Of a stretch of DNA of 64,000 nucleotides, positions 46,700 to 57,708 are shown one piece after another. The number at the start of each line of letters is the position of its first letter. Position 1 is the first letter of the stretch. The translations under genes and the position numbers were made by a program. The notes under the pieces were generated by a model. That model saw nothing but the letters and a program-made list of their open reading frames with translations, searched no databases and was not told the origin of the DNA. The DNA is from Clusia tigrina (taxonomy: Eukaryota > Arthropoda > Insecta > Diptera > Clusiidae): the NCBI GenBank assembly GCA_920105625.2, contig OV050032.1, positions 12,557,307 through 12,621,306 of the forward strand. Direction: 5' to 3'.

Positions 46700-47862
46700 A
46701 AGTGTTCTGGAATAAGATTCTAGAATATTCTTCTGCTGTCTAGTTTCTGATCTGAAGTTGAAACTCATATGCTATATGCGTATACTCAGAGTGTTTTAGA
46801 AGGGTTTGGAATATTGTTCTGCCATCTCTTTTAGCTTCAAATGGTATTTTAAAAACATGCGAAATTAATCGAAGTTTTACCAAGAGTGTTCTGGAAGTTT
46901 TAGATTGTTTCACTATATAGTTAGCATCAAATTGCGCTCCAAATACTACAAAGCAACAAAAGTATATAAGGAACTTTTACCCAGAGTGTTCTGGAATAAT
47001 ATTCTAGAATATTCTTCTGCTGTCTAGTTTCCGATCTGAAGTTGAAACTCATATGCTATATGCGTATACTAGAAGGGTTTGGAATATTGTTCTGTCATCT
47101 CTTTTCTGATCTTTAATGGTATTTTAAAAACATGCGAAATTAATCGAAGCTTTACCCAAATTGTTCTGGAAGTTTTAGGATGTCTCACTATATAGTTAGC
47201 TTCAAATTGCGCCCCAAATACTACAAAGCAACAAAGGTACGTAATGAAATTTTACCCAGAGTGTTATGGAATAAGGTTCTGGAATATGTACTTCGACACC
47301 AGTCCAGGGCTTGATCTGTTACTGCTTCCTTGGAACTATGTTAAGGTTTTAGAACAATGTTTCACTATATAGTTAGCTTCAAATTGCGCCCCAAATACTA
47401 CAAAGCAACAAAGGTACGTAATGAAATTTTACCCAGAGTGTTATGGAATAAGTTTCTGGAATATGTACTTCGACACCAGCCCAGGGCTTGATCTCTTACT
47501 GCTTCCTTGGAACTATGTTAAGGTTTTAGAACAATGTTTCACTATATAGTTACCTTCAAATTACGCCCCAAATACTACAAAGCAACAAAGGTACGTAATG
47601 AAATTTTACCCAGAGTGTTATGGAATAAGCTTCTGGAATATGTACTTCGACACCAGCCCAGGGCTTGATCTCTTACTGCTTCCTTGGAACTATGTTAAGG
47701 TTTTAGAACAATGTTTCACTATATAGTTACCTTCAAATTACGCCCCAAATACTACAAAGCAACAAAGGTACGTAATGAAATTTTACCCAGAGTGTTATGG
47801 AATAAGGTTCTGGAATATGTACTTCGACACCAGTCCAGGGCTTGATCTCTTACTGCTTCTTT
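46700..47862 (+). repeat. Nested 285-bp and 177-bp tandem repeats
   Basis: A segment starting AGTGTTCTGGAATAAGATTC is duplicated at about 46700 and 46985 (period about 285). It then passes into about four copies of a 177-base unit marked by CACTATATAGTTA at 47186, 47363, 47540 and 47717, each containing CCCAAATACTACAAAGCAAC and CGACACCAGCCCAGGGCTTG. The 177-base units are nearly identical, while the 285-base units are older. The CACTATATAGTTA marker occurs in both, so the short unit arose from the long one. Confidence 0.9.
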
Positions 47863-49062
47863 CTATATCGTCTTTCCCTCTTGTCAAAGGCCTTATTCGC
47901 TACGACTCATTCTCCAAAACACAAATGCAGTTATGAATTGTAGTCCAGACCCTCGTAATAACAATCATGTTCACCAATCTACTCTCTGCAACAAATTTAA
48001 TCAATTGAGCTCAAAATATTACCAAAAAGCACAACTATCCATACGAAATGTTGCTCCAAGTTCTGGAAGACTGTAGAACAAAAAAGGTCGATGTGTCAAT
48101 ATGTCTAAACTGGTACGTACTCGTATATAAAAATTTGAAGTGTGATGACTAATTTTGACTCAAAGACCCTTGGAAGAATAGCAATGGCACTTTATATGTC
48201 TGGGAATAGCAACCACGCCCTTTCTTAATGCTTCATTTCCAAGCCGAACATAATTTTTAATGTTTGTTTTTCCAATTCGCACCCAAACTAATCTGCGCAT
48301 CTAGTGGCGAATTATGTGCCAACATTCTTGAGCCATTTCTTGTACTAATTTCAATTCTAATAAAATGTGTTCAGGAAAATTCAGGCTCCAAAACAACTCA
48401 ATTCCAATTCAGTTGTCAACCACGTTTGTCAGCCACCCACCAGGAAGTCGAACTGTGCACAATAAAAGAATTTCGAGAGTTCACAGCTACGTGCGGCCAG
48501 CGGCACAGCGCCTCCAAGAGAGTTGCTCGGCGCAGACATTTATGGCTTTCCATTAAATTACTTTATGATTCTTTCATTGGATGCGTTGACTTCCTTCCTA
48601 AACAATACCATCATAAAATTGACGTTCCACATAACTTTTATTATTTTATATTTTCATATTTTTCCGTGAATCTAGTAACTTCTTCAAACCGCTGCGAATG
48701 TCTTCTGAAGCCGTTTGTTTGAGCGCCCACTGAATACCTGCACTAAAACTGAAACTGAAGCCAAAACGGGCGAGCAGAGCGGCCGCAAATCGCACAAGCA
48801 TAAGCCTAAATTTTACGATCCGATTGTGGTGCTATTTGACGTCTGGTCTTTGGCTGGGTTTGCTTCGGTTTAATTTGGTTTCAATGAAATCAGAAATTCA
48901 ATGAATTTATTCAAATACAGATATTGAAGCAATTAGTAGGTGTAAATTCAGTGGCATCCGCTCCGGTAATGCGTTAAACCAGTTCTTGTAAACACATTTG
49001 AATTAATTTGTTTGAGCGGCTCTCGGCGGAGCGGCACAGTACGCGTGAGTACGCGCACGGAC
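47863..49062. other. Gene-free spacer
   Basis: A 152-codon ORF (48264-48722, plus) is the longest single-strand ORF outside repeats but has no signal peptide, domain or conserved neighbour. The 3' half is GC-richer near the promoter of the next gene. No gene is supported. Confidence 0.45.
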
Positions 49063-49069
49063 TATAAAA
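49063..49069 (+). promoter_or_regulatory. TATA box of the 49.2 kb gene
   Basis: TATAAAA about 100 bases upstream of the ATG at 49164; TCCAGT and CATCACA initiator-like sequences lie 24-31 bases downstream. Confidence 0.75.
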
Positions 49070-49163
49070 AGTATTGTCCGCGGTCCAGTAAACATCACAC
49101 AGCTACGAGCAACTTACGAGCCAATAGAGCAACTAAAGTCATCTCCAACTACCAGATATCAAA

Positions 49164-49547
49164 ATGAAATTCCTGTTCGTCCTCGCTGCACTCTGCGCCG
49201 TCGCCCTGGCCGCTCCCCGTCCCGATGACGTCCAAGTTCTGAAGTCGGAATCCGTCGTGGGTCCTGAATCATTCCAATATGCGTAAGTATACAACAGCTT
49301 GGCCGAAGCGACGTCTTCCTCATAATTCTTGTTCTATTTCCGCTTGCTTTGCAGCTATGAGACCAGCGATGGCACGTCCGCCCAAGCCCAAGGTCAACTC
49401 GCCAATATTGGCAGCGAGAACGAGGCCATCCAAGTCAAGGGATCGTACTCCTTCGTTGGTGATGACGGCCAGGTATACACCGTCAACTACATCGCCGATG
49501 AGAACGGTTTCCAACCCGAAGGCGCCCACTTGCCCGCTGCACTTTAA
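49164..49547 (+). CDS. Larval cuticle protein 65Ag-like (RR-1)
   Basis: A secreted chitin-binding cuticle protein of 103 residues, join(49164..49282,49355..49547). The signal peptide MKFLFVLAALCAVALAA is followed by PRPDDVQVLKSESVVGPESF. The intron is 72 bp, phase 2 (GTAAGT..TTGCAG). Exon 2 gives YETSDGTSAQAQGQLANIG, then SYSFVGDDGQVYTVNY, ADENGF and AHLPAAL. It is the closest relative of the gene at 12.1 kb, with the same SESVVGPESFQYA linker and almost the same exon 2, although 37 kb away and on the other strand. AATAAA lies at 49570-49575. It resembles Drosophila Lcp65Ag. Confidence 0.95.
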
Positions 49548-50546
49548 GTTTTGTTACGAGTTTTGTCAAAATAAATGTTATTGTTCTAAAGGAAAATGTG
49601 ATTTTTATTATTTGGGACACTTTTAAGGACACTATTTGGTGTGGGTGAAATTTGGCAACACTACTCTGGTGAGAGTGGCTCCCATGCCTGCTGCAATTTC
49701 CAAGTCAAAATTGATGTATTCCAACGGATTTCAAATGTGTATTCCGCCTGATTCTAAGAAGGATTGGTTCGGTTTGGATAGGTTTAAGTAACTACAACGG
49801 TCCACTGGGACCCAGAAAAAGGTTCATTGGATTTACTCCCTATCTACTCTTTACTCAAGGAACTCCTTATTGGCTGTTGACATTGATCTCGGCCACAACA
49901 AATAAATCCTTGAAGAGATTGTTTCACCGACGAACAAAAACGGTTTCCAACTGAACGCGTATCGAGAAATATTCTATTCCCATTCCTGTGAGACAGTATA
50001 CGACCTGAATCCTCGACTCCGACTTGACTCTTCCTAGTGGTGATCTATTGTTGAATGAGGTCACAGTTAAACACCGAATCGTACTCAGAATTGAATCGCC
50101 AAGCGTTCATCTTGATTTAGTTCCAACATTTGATCAAGGAGCGAAAATTCAATACACAAAAAATACCTCCGAGAGCGCCCCACTTCGGTGGGCTGTGGGA
50201 AGCCGCGGTGAAGTCGGCAAAGCATCTTCAGGCAATACGCTGCTAACCGCCGAAGGAGCCGCAACGCTGCTCGTCGAAATCGAGTGCTAAACTTGTTGCC
50301 GCTTTCGCCCCTCAGCAACAACCCCAGCCCACCTGCTGGTCGATTGGAGTTTGCGAAATTTGCCTCCGAAGAAGGTTCCAGAGAAGGTTCTTATATATTT
50401 TTATATTGACTATGTCTGAATTCTAAGGTTGGTCACGTTCCTCAATTGTGACAAAACCAAACTTGAATAAGTGAAACAAAAGATGTCTGAATTCTGAGTC
50501 ATGCCACATTCGCGGAGTGGTGCTTCCTACACCAATATTTATACTC

Positions 50547-50595
50547 GCCTAAGTGAGTCTTAGGACAGCCACTTAGTCCTAAGACCCACTTAGGC
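50547..50595. repeat. 19-bp stem hairpin
   Basis: GCCTAAGTGAGTCTTAGGA and TCCTAAGACCCACTTAGGC are inverted copies with one mismatch, separated by 11 bases. The loop itself repeats CCACTTAG. It precedes a GGCCCATTGTG segment that resembles the core of the dispersed repeat family. Confidence 0.85.
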
Positions 50596-51483
50596 CTGTT
50601 CAAGGCCCATTGTGGCTACTGCTTCTACGGTTCAGCGGTACAAATAAAGCACCCCTATTATCTTTGGCACAGATGCTCGCAAGTGACTGCGTTGGGCCAC
50701 TTAGATAGCAACAAAGATAAGGTTCCATTATCCTGCAAGAAAATTAGTTGCCATTTCATCCAGATGTGATATATGAACCGTTCTGCCTGTCCACTCAAAA
50801 GACTCTACAATATCCTGGGGCACAAAATGACTCACGAGAGTTTCTATTCAGGCGGGCGCTACAAATAAATTAACAGTGTGCCATCTCAGCACAATTGGAT
50901 GGTTCAATTCAGTACCTACAAATGATTCATTTAGCTCTGTTCTGTTCCCAACTCGAATCTATTCGAGAGTTGGAGTGCCAGATATGCTTAACACCATGCT
51001 CGCTATAATTCTATTATTTTTTTTTTTTATCATTTTTATTAAGAACACAACAATTACACAATTATCAGTATTGGGCTTCAGTAAGTACTCAGAGCTTCCA
51101 CTCGAAAACACACAAGAGACCCCACATATATCTTGGCCACGTAAGTTGCCTGCATGGTATTGAGGAACGGACTCACTGGGAGCCCGGAAATTGCATCAAT
51201 TTAGCAATTCGCTGAGATTTAATTAAGAGAAGGGGGTCTAAAATAGGTCAGGCGCTGCTGACATAAGTATCTATGGCCAAATTGAAGAATTGTCTACTAA
51301 GCTCCAGCTCAGGAAGACTTTGTACATTAGCTCAGTGTAGAGCAGTCTGCAAGCAATTGTGTAAAGAGGTTCCAAGATCGTCTTCACAGAATCTGCTGAG
51401 TAAACCGCAACATAGTTCTGTTTCCATGGCGAGTTGGACAATGCCCTGTAGGACATGCTGACAAAGCTCTAAATTTACTCCAG

Positions 51484-51561
51484 TTTACAAATTCTGAAAT
51501 GTATGGAAGTTAGTGAGAGATCTCTTTTACTAGCATCCCTTATGGTCAATGCTGTAATCTG
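51484..51561 (+). repeat. 78-bp direct repeat, copy upstream of the 52.3 kb gene
   Basis: Runs from TTTACAAATTCTGAAATG to GTCAATGCTGTAATCTG. It is identical except for one base to 52781-52858. The two copies flank the cuticle gene at 52301-52709. Confidence 0.9.
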
Positions 51562-52182
51562 CCACTAGCAATGGCCTCACTTCAGTCCAAGGGGACTATA
51601 ATCACTTACCATGCCCAGCGAAGTACTTTCATTGGTAAGACTGGAGAGGTTGGAAAATTATATGGCATACCCGAGGTATCCAGGATAAAAAATAGAATAA
51701 ATAGCCGACTGGTGAGGCACTGGCTCGTGGAATTCTCTATCCTAGCCAGGGATGGGATGTTAAATCATTTAAATATAAGAAGCCAAAGAGAATAATTGTA
51801 GGAGTAATTCCATTATTTCTGAGATTCGCATTGTTGGTGCATCGTTACTCAAACTGCGTACTCAGCAGACGCGGAACAGTGATTGATTGTTAACAAAAAT
51901 CTTCACCGCCACGTTTTTGGCTCTTGCTTGTTTTTCTCCGATATTCGGTAAAAGAAAAAGAAAAGATTGATTGGACACGCCAAAACTGCAAACACAATGT
52001 CAATAATCAAGCCGCTCAGGTGAATCGAAGCGCGGTCCATCGGCCAGCGAGGCAAAGAACAGTGCGTTTAGTTTGGACAAATGGCGATTATGAGGTCATA
52101 ATGAGCTTCATTATTATCATTATTATTATATCTGACAGCAGTTAATCACAATTTTTGTCAGTCGCTTGGCTCTTCACATCAC

Positions 52183-52189
52183 TATAAAT
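52183..52189 (+). promoter_or_regulatory. TATA box of the 52.3 kb gene
   Basis: TATAAAT 118 bases upstream of the ATG at 52301. The 5' leader contains five degenerate CCAATCCACT-type units (52244-52290). Confidence 0.75.
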
Positions 52190-52300
52190 GCGTGTTGGAT
52201 GTTGGAAATTGCAACACAAACAGTTTGCCACGGACGTGCACCACTCCACTCCAATCCACTCCAATCTACTGCAATCCAATCGACTCCAATACGAAACAAG

Positions 52301-52709
52301 ATGAAACTCGTGCTTGTTGTTTGCGCTGCCTTGTGTGCCGCTGCCCCTGCGTGGACAGCGCCACTCGATGATGCCGCCCATGCGCAAATTGTGCGCTTAG
52401 AATCGGATGTGCAACCCGATGGATACAGATTTGCGTAAGTAGTTCAGCGTGCAGCGTGCGGCGTGCGTATGTGTAAGCGTGCTCAATTGTTTTACCATTA
52501 CCGCTTGTAGCCTGGAAACCACCGATGGCAAGACACACGAAGAGGAGGGCCAGTTAAAGAACGTTGGCGCTGAGGACGAAACCCTGGTAGTGCGCGGCTC
52601 GTACTCTTTCGTGGCTGATGACGGACAAACGTACACGGTCGTCTACATCGCCGATGAGAACGGCTTCCAGCCACAAGGCGCCCATTTGCCGAATGTGCCA
52701 ATTGGATAG
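52301..52709 (+). CDS. RR-1 cuticle protein, LETTDG variant
   Basis: A secreted chitin-binding cuticle protein of 110 residues, join(52301..52434,52511..52709). The signal peptide [20 protein letters not shown] is followed by [20 protein letters not shown]. The intron is 76 bp, phase 2 (GTAAGT..TTGTAG). Exon 2 gives [19 protein letters not shown], with Leu and Thr where the others have Tyr/Val and Ser. It continues [22 protein letters not shown] and AHLPNVPIG. The APLDD..HAQI linker recalls the 23.2 kb gene, while the DVQPDGY part resembles the 38.2 kb gene, so it looks intermediate. AATAAA lies at 52743-52748. A 78-bp direct repeat flanks the gene. Confidence 0.95.
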
Positions 52710-52748
52710 GACTCATTCGCTACTTGTTTAGTAAATTATATGAATAAA

Positions 52749-53942
52749 GTAATAGTTTTGAAGGACTTAAACACAACCGATTTACATATTCTGAAATGTA
52801 TGGAAGTTAGTGAGAGATCTCTTTTACTAGCATCCCTTATGGTCAATGCTGTAATCTGAACATCTGAAAGTCTGTCCAGCGAACTTGAGCCAGAGAATTT
52901 AAGACGACCACGAAGCCAACTACCACAATGGATGTTACTAGCTTAAGTGGGGCTCGCACGAAGCTGCCACTTCAACATAATCAAATCTACTCCTAGCAGA
53001 CTCAATATCGTTATGCTCGGGACTGTAAACAACGACTCTGTATAATTAGGACTCTGCAAACTCGTCATTGGCTAAAGAGTTGCAAAGTTTTTATACTAGA
53101 CGGTTTCTTATCAGAGTCTCTATAGTAGCTTCTACAGAGGTGACTCCGACATTGAGTGAGGAAGATTCGTGCGAGGCTCTTTAAGACCAGTAAGTTCCAT
53201 TGTAATATCGTTGTTAGCTTTTTTGTTCATTTGTCGAATCATCTCAAACGTGATATTAAGTTGACATTGACAATGTCCAAAAAAAATCACGTCCCCCCCA
53301 GAAAGGTCTTCAGTTTTCCACTCCAAATGGTTCCCTTCTCTTCTCTATATCAAGAAACTTCAGCGAAAGACAAAACACTTCAAGTCATTCTATTTTCGCT
53401 CAAGTTCTTTTGAACCTTCTCCACTATATGTGCTCTATTGGTGGATGTGATTTAGATCCACTTACAGTACTACACTGCGTTCAGGGACGCAACAATGATG
53501 CCACTAGACGCTGACCTCTCATTTCAGAAGATTTCTCAAATAGTGTCTGCGACTCGATGCGACGTACAAAGACAGGCAAATTTTATCTGCAATCAATTCA
53601 GTAGTCTCCAATTTAGCCCTGTTTAGATGGCAGTAACCAGCTGATATAGGACGAAGGAATTTCTGAAGCTCCATTTTGCAGCCGATTCGGAAAGGAAAAG
53701 TTCTCTCATTCCTCTGAAAATAATTGAGAAGCACACCTGTTGACTGCCCACTTAAGCCAATAATAGAACTTGCTCGGAAGAAATTAAGCTGGAACGAAAG
53801 ACCTCATTTGGCGGCAGTGGAAACAATTGAAAATACAAATATTTGAGTTTTTTGAATACACATTTCTTGGTTTATTTCCTTGAATTATTTAAAAAATTAA
53901 AATTAAAAAAAATTAAAAAAAGTCGGCACATTTTAGAAGAGT
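52749..53942. other. Spacer between convergent genes
   Basis: Second copy of the 78-bp repeat (52781-52858), then unique sequence. The last 100 bases are AT-rich and probably hold the 3' end of the minus-strand gene at 53943. No gene recognised. Confidence 0.5.
52781..52858 (+). repeat. 78-bp direct repeat, copy downstream of the 52.3 kb gene
   Basis: One base differs from 51484-51561. It begins 33 bases after the AATAAA signal of the 52.3 kb gene. Confidence 0.9.
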
Positions 53943-54278
53943 TTAATGATGGTGGGAAGCTGAGGAGTGTTCGGGACCAACTGGCAAATGAGCGCCCTGG
54001 GGCTGGAAACCGTTCTCATCGGCGACGTAGGTGACGGTGAATTTCTCGCCATGCTCATCGACCCAGGAGTATGAGCCGTGCACAACGATGGCTTCGTGCT
54101 CGGTGCCAACATCCTTCAGCACACCCTCGGCATCGTGGGAGGATCCATCGCTGGTCTCGACGCCGAATTTGAAGTGTTCGGGCTGAACATCGGAGTCCTG
54201 GCGCAGAACCTGCACATCGCCACCGGGACGGGCGAAGGCAACGGCGAATAGAGCGGCGAAGACAATGATGAATTTCAT
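53943..54278 (-). CDS. Intronless His-tailed RR-1 cuticle protein
   Basis: A secreted chitin-binding cuticle protein of 111 residues in one exon. The signal peptide and mature start are MKFIIVFAALFAVAFARPGG, identical to the divergent partner at 54.9 kb. The linker VQVLRQDSDVQPEHFKFG runs straight into VETSDGSSHDAEGVLKDVG without an intron. The domain continues SYSWVDEHGEKFTVTY, ADENGF and AHLP, then an unusual tail VGPEHSSASHHH. The tail of four histidines could bind metal or take part in cuticle cross-linking; this is inference. An upstream in-frame extension to 54380 is rejected because it would destroy the signal peptide. The partner gene keeps the intron, so this copy lost it. Confidence 0.95.
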   Translation of the reverse strand: MKFIIVFAALFAVAFARPGGDVQVLRQDSDVQPEHFKFGVETSDGSSHDAEGVLKDVGTEHEAIVVHGSYSWVDEHGEKFTVTYVADENGFQPQGAHLPVGPEHSSASHHH

Positions 54279-54352
54279 GTTGAGTGTTTGTGGTTTGTTA
54301 CTCCTTAGAAGGCTGAGAACCAAGTGGATGTGGGTTGATGCGGCGGCGTACC

Positions 54353-54360
54353 CATTTATA
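54353..54360 (-). promoter_or_regulatory. TATA box of the 54.3 kb gene
   Basis: TATAAATG on the minus strand, 75 bases upstream of the ATG at 54278. Confidence 0.7.
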
Positions 54361-54817
54361 CCGATCGAAAATTGCAGCAATTTTGCACTCTTTTGCTACA
54401 TCATCAGAAATATTGCATAATTATTTTATTATTATTAGTTTATGATGCAAATTTCAAAATATAATTAAATGAGTTTAATAATGCAAACGAGTTTCGCCCC
54501 GCGGTGCCAACGAAATTTCTCGCTCGCCTGGTTGGTTGGCCGGCTGGGTGGCTGATATTTGCAAGCGCCGTATGCATAATTAAAACTTCCTAAGAAATGC
54601 GACAAGTCCGCTACATTTGCATTAAAATAAATGAACAAATTTGAACAAGTTGAGCGAAAAAAGTAGTTGAACAAATTTCTTTCTAACGGCGTGCAAGCAA
54701 AAAACTTCCAGATCTATTCCAGTTCTGCATATGGACGCATTTTTTGCTTTCACAAGTGTGGGTATAATCAAATTAGTGGAGTCACCTATGCTCTTTAAGA
54801 TCGTTCTTCCGTTTGAG
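54361..54817. promoter_or_regulatory. Shared bidirectional promoter region, pair 2
   Basis: This 457-base stretch lies between the outward-facing TATA boxes of the His-tailed pair. It is AT-rich with a GC-richer centre (54490-54570) containing GGTTGGTTGGCCGGCTGGGTGG-type sequence. No specific binding site is claimed. Confidence 0.6.
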
Positions 54818-54824
54818 TATAAAA
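54818..54824 (+). promoter_or_regulatory. TATA box of the 54.9 kb gene
   Basis: TATAAAA 78 bases upstream of the ATG at 54896. Confidence 0.75.
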
Positions 54825-54895
54825 GCGATCGCTGGTGTTGTCAAAGGTATCCATTAAGTTTCTGACTAGCTAAGGAACAACAAAAGCCACTCAAA

Positions 54896-55297
54896 ATGAA
54901 GTTCATCATTGTTTTCGCTGCTCTCTTCGCCGTTGCATTCGCACGCCCAGGCGGTGAAGTCGAAATCCTTCGCCAGGAGTCTGACGTTCAGCCCGAATCC
55001 TACAAATACGAGTAAGTAGACAGGCCCTCGCAAGCAGCCCAACGTTCTAAGGCGTTCTTTCTTTTTCATTTTCATAGTTTCGAAACCAGCGATGGCACTT
55101 CCCACAAAGAAGACGGTGTGTTGAAGGATGTTGGCACTGAGCACGAGGCTATTGTTGTTCATGGATCATTCTCCTGGGTAGATAAGGATGGCCAGAAATA
55201 CACCGTCGACTATGTTGCTGATGAGAACGGTTTCCAACCACAAGGCGCTCACTTGCCTGTTGGCCCCGAACACGTGTCGTCATCCCACCACCATTAA
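54896..55297 (+). CDS. His-tailed RR-1 cuticle protein with intron
   Basis: A secreted chitin-binding cuticle protein of 111 residues, join(54896..55011,55078..55297). The signal peptide and start MKFIIVFAALFAVAFARPGG equal those of the divergent partner at 54.3 kb. The linker is EVEILRQESDVQPESYKYD. The 66-bp intron is phase 2 (GTAAGT..TCATAG) at the standard position and splits an Asp codon. Exon 2 gives FETSDGTSHKEDGVLKDVG, then SFSWVDKDGQKYTVDY, ADENGF, AHLP and the tail VGPEHVSSSHHH. Both members of the pair have 111 residues and the same His-rich end, so they are direct duplicates, one with and one without the intron. Confidence 0.95.
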
Positions 55298-55299
55298 TT

Positions 55300-57708
55300 G
55301 ATTTTTGCACAACACTAAAAATACTTTTTGTTGACCAAAAAGGAACCAAAAAAAAAACAACACAATTAAAATAATGCATATTTGAATATAAAATTTAAAA
55401 AAATATCTTCTATTTTTTCCTGTTCTAAATGATGGTATACACCAACATCCATGGCAGCCAAAATGTATTTATCATTCAAGTTAGATACAATGCTCTGTGA
55501 TGGACTAAGGACACCGGTCTCGCAGGTCACTTCTATCGAGTGCACTAGCAAACGAGTATTCATTTGGCAAATAAGTATTCATTTGTGCAGTGAAACTGGA
55601 GGAGCAAAACGAAACACCAGAGCTAAATATGGCTAAATATGGTTACGAGAACTCAGCATTGTTCGAGTGTATAAAGCAGTGTCAAAGTGTCAAAGGGTAA
55701 ATGCTTAACTGCAGTACACAGGCCGGGAACGAAACAGCTCTTCAAATTTGTCCCGCCTGTGTAACTACAACTGCAAATTGGCCCATCCATGAGTAGAATA
55801 GTGATGCGATTAGAATTCTGTTTATCTGGGTTTTTTGAATACGCAGACTTGATTTTATTCTGTTGTGTAGCAAGGAATATAATTGCAGACTACAAAATCC
55901 TCTTTCTTCCTACTTCCTGTCACACGAGATCACTTGTATCTAATATTAGAGCTGTCTTAGCAAACTTGTGTTCCATACTGTGGTCATTAAAGTGAGGTAC
56001 ATTACTCTACACTTGTTTGCTACTTCAATGAATATCATCGCTGCAATCGCAAAGCTTTCCCTGGTATCTATGTAGAATAGATCCGTGCACTTATGGAACT
56101 TTGTATAAATCATGTATTAGCACAATTGGTAAAACTTAAGATATTCTTAGCTCTATATACGATCTACGAACAATTGAATAGCTTTGTGAAGATGTCTTGA
56201 AGTCAAAGGATTTGTTTAGCTTCGTCCTTTATTTCCGTATGAACGAAATGTATACGAGTACCCTCTGTGGGAGCCTTGATTCTTATCTCACCTGTTAAAC
56301 ACTCGCAAAGAAATGATTAAATATCTACTAAAGGAAACAATTATTTGCAGATGACACTGCTACAGTGGCACTTCACTCCCTTCTCACATGAAACCTCATC
56401 TCAATTGAGGCATGCTGACTTACAAATGAACCGACAGGAGTGAAGCCTGAAGCCAGCATATACGAGTATTTCATGTCTACATTTTTGTCTGACGAATGGT
56501 TTTATTGGTGCAGACGTTGTTGTTGTACATGCAAAACACACACAGCATACCAGTATGAAGCGTCTGACATTTGAAACGTGGTACCTTGCAGAAGTTCACA
56601 CACAAAATCATACAAGTATGAAGCATGCATGTTTGAAGTTGGACACATATGCGGATCCTTTTGAAAATGCTCGCATACGTGTACGAAGCATAGAATTGTA
56701 GCTATGGATGAAATTTGACCACTAACACCAACTCGTATAAAGCAGCTGTAGCATGAGGATTATGCATATACGAGTACATTATAAAGGCACGCGTTGATAT
56801 GAGAAAATCGTAATTCTCATGAGTTTTGACTGGAAGTGCCTATTAAAGAGCATTTCGTGTGTGCTATGTTGGAAAATGGTAAATAAACGCATTGGAACAA
56901 TAAAAATTGTTCTTTCTTGGTTCAGTTGGTTTCATCCTTATACTCCAGTTTAATTTATATTTTTTCCCCGTTTTATTTACAATCTATCCTTAGGGACACT
57001 GAGCAAAGTTCAATAGTATATTACAATACAAACATGCGAAAGAAGTACCATTTCATATAACATTCAAAACTGCTCTATATACTATTAGATAGATAGATAG
57101 AAGAGGGGTAAGCCGGAGAACCGCTGAAGAAGGAGGCCTCCAAGCACTCAGGCATTGATGCCCATTGTACTAAGCCTGGAACCTATATACTATTACTATT
57201 AATACATTATTTACAGGTAAAAGAATAGACGGAAAACATTCAAAGCCATTGGCCATAGCCGTCACCTCCCATAACCACCCCAAAACCTCCTCTCGTCCAT
57301 ACGGTTTGATCTTCCCGGAACTTTTCCGTTAAATAATACGTCGGGAGGCATTACTGCTCAAATCTTCAATCAGTTGTGCTCCATACAGCCCGTCTTACGT
57401 CGAATACTCATCGGCTGTGCTTATTTCGTCATAAAGCATGAGTTGCTGGAATCTTTCCTGAGCTTTGGGAACCCTTGCTTCCTTGCGCAGCGCTATCATT
57501 ACCCTCACAGCCATAATGCATACAGCGGTCCACATTTCGGAGGTTTCACACATTTGTAACGTCAAATTTTCCGTGGTTGGGGGTACTACGAAAACTCTTG
57601 CTAACGTAACCTAACCACGTTAACCAGGTAGCTTGCGAGTTACGCAAGTTGCAGTCGGAGGTCCATATGCCCATTGGCCACTGCCCCTCCCCTATTCCTC
57701 AAAAACCC
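55300..57708. other. Gene-free spacer
   Basis: Unique AT-rich sequence. A GATA run (57081-57096) joined to a GTAAGCCGGAGAACCGCTGA block (to about 57190) looks, on the minus strand, like another retroelement 3' end with an ATCT tail. No gene recognised. Confidence 0.45.
57081..57190 (-). repeat. Possible retroelement 3' end with ATCT tail
   Basis: Read on the minus strand, GGTTCCAGGCTTAGTACAATG leads through GGAGGCCTCCTTCTTC to a TATCTATCTATCTA tail. The tail type is the same as in the 2.5 and 42.4 kb copies, but the body differs. There is only one copy here, so the call is weak. Confidence 0.4.

Larger units (their letters stand above)
49580..52182. other. Gene-free spacer
   Basis: Holds a 19-bp-stem hairpin (50547-50595), a GC-rich patch (50170-50340), T-rich sequence near 51020 and the first copy of a 78-bp repeat (51484-51561). 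Short ORFs only; no gene is recognised. Confidence 0.5.

Noticed and set aside
48264..48722. 152-codon ORF, plus strand
   Set aside because: No domain, signal peptide or conserved context; a length reachable by chance in a window of this size.
54279..54380. Upstream in-frame extension of the 54.3 kb cuticle gene
   Set aside because: It would bury the conserved MKFIIVF signal peptide and runs over the TATA box.
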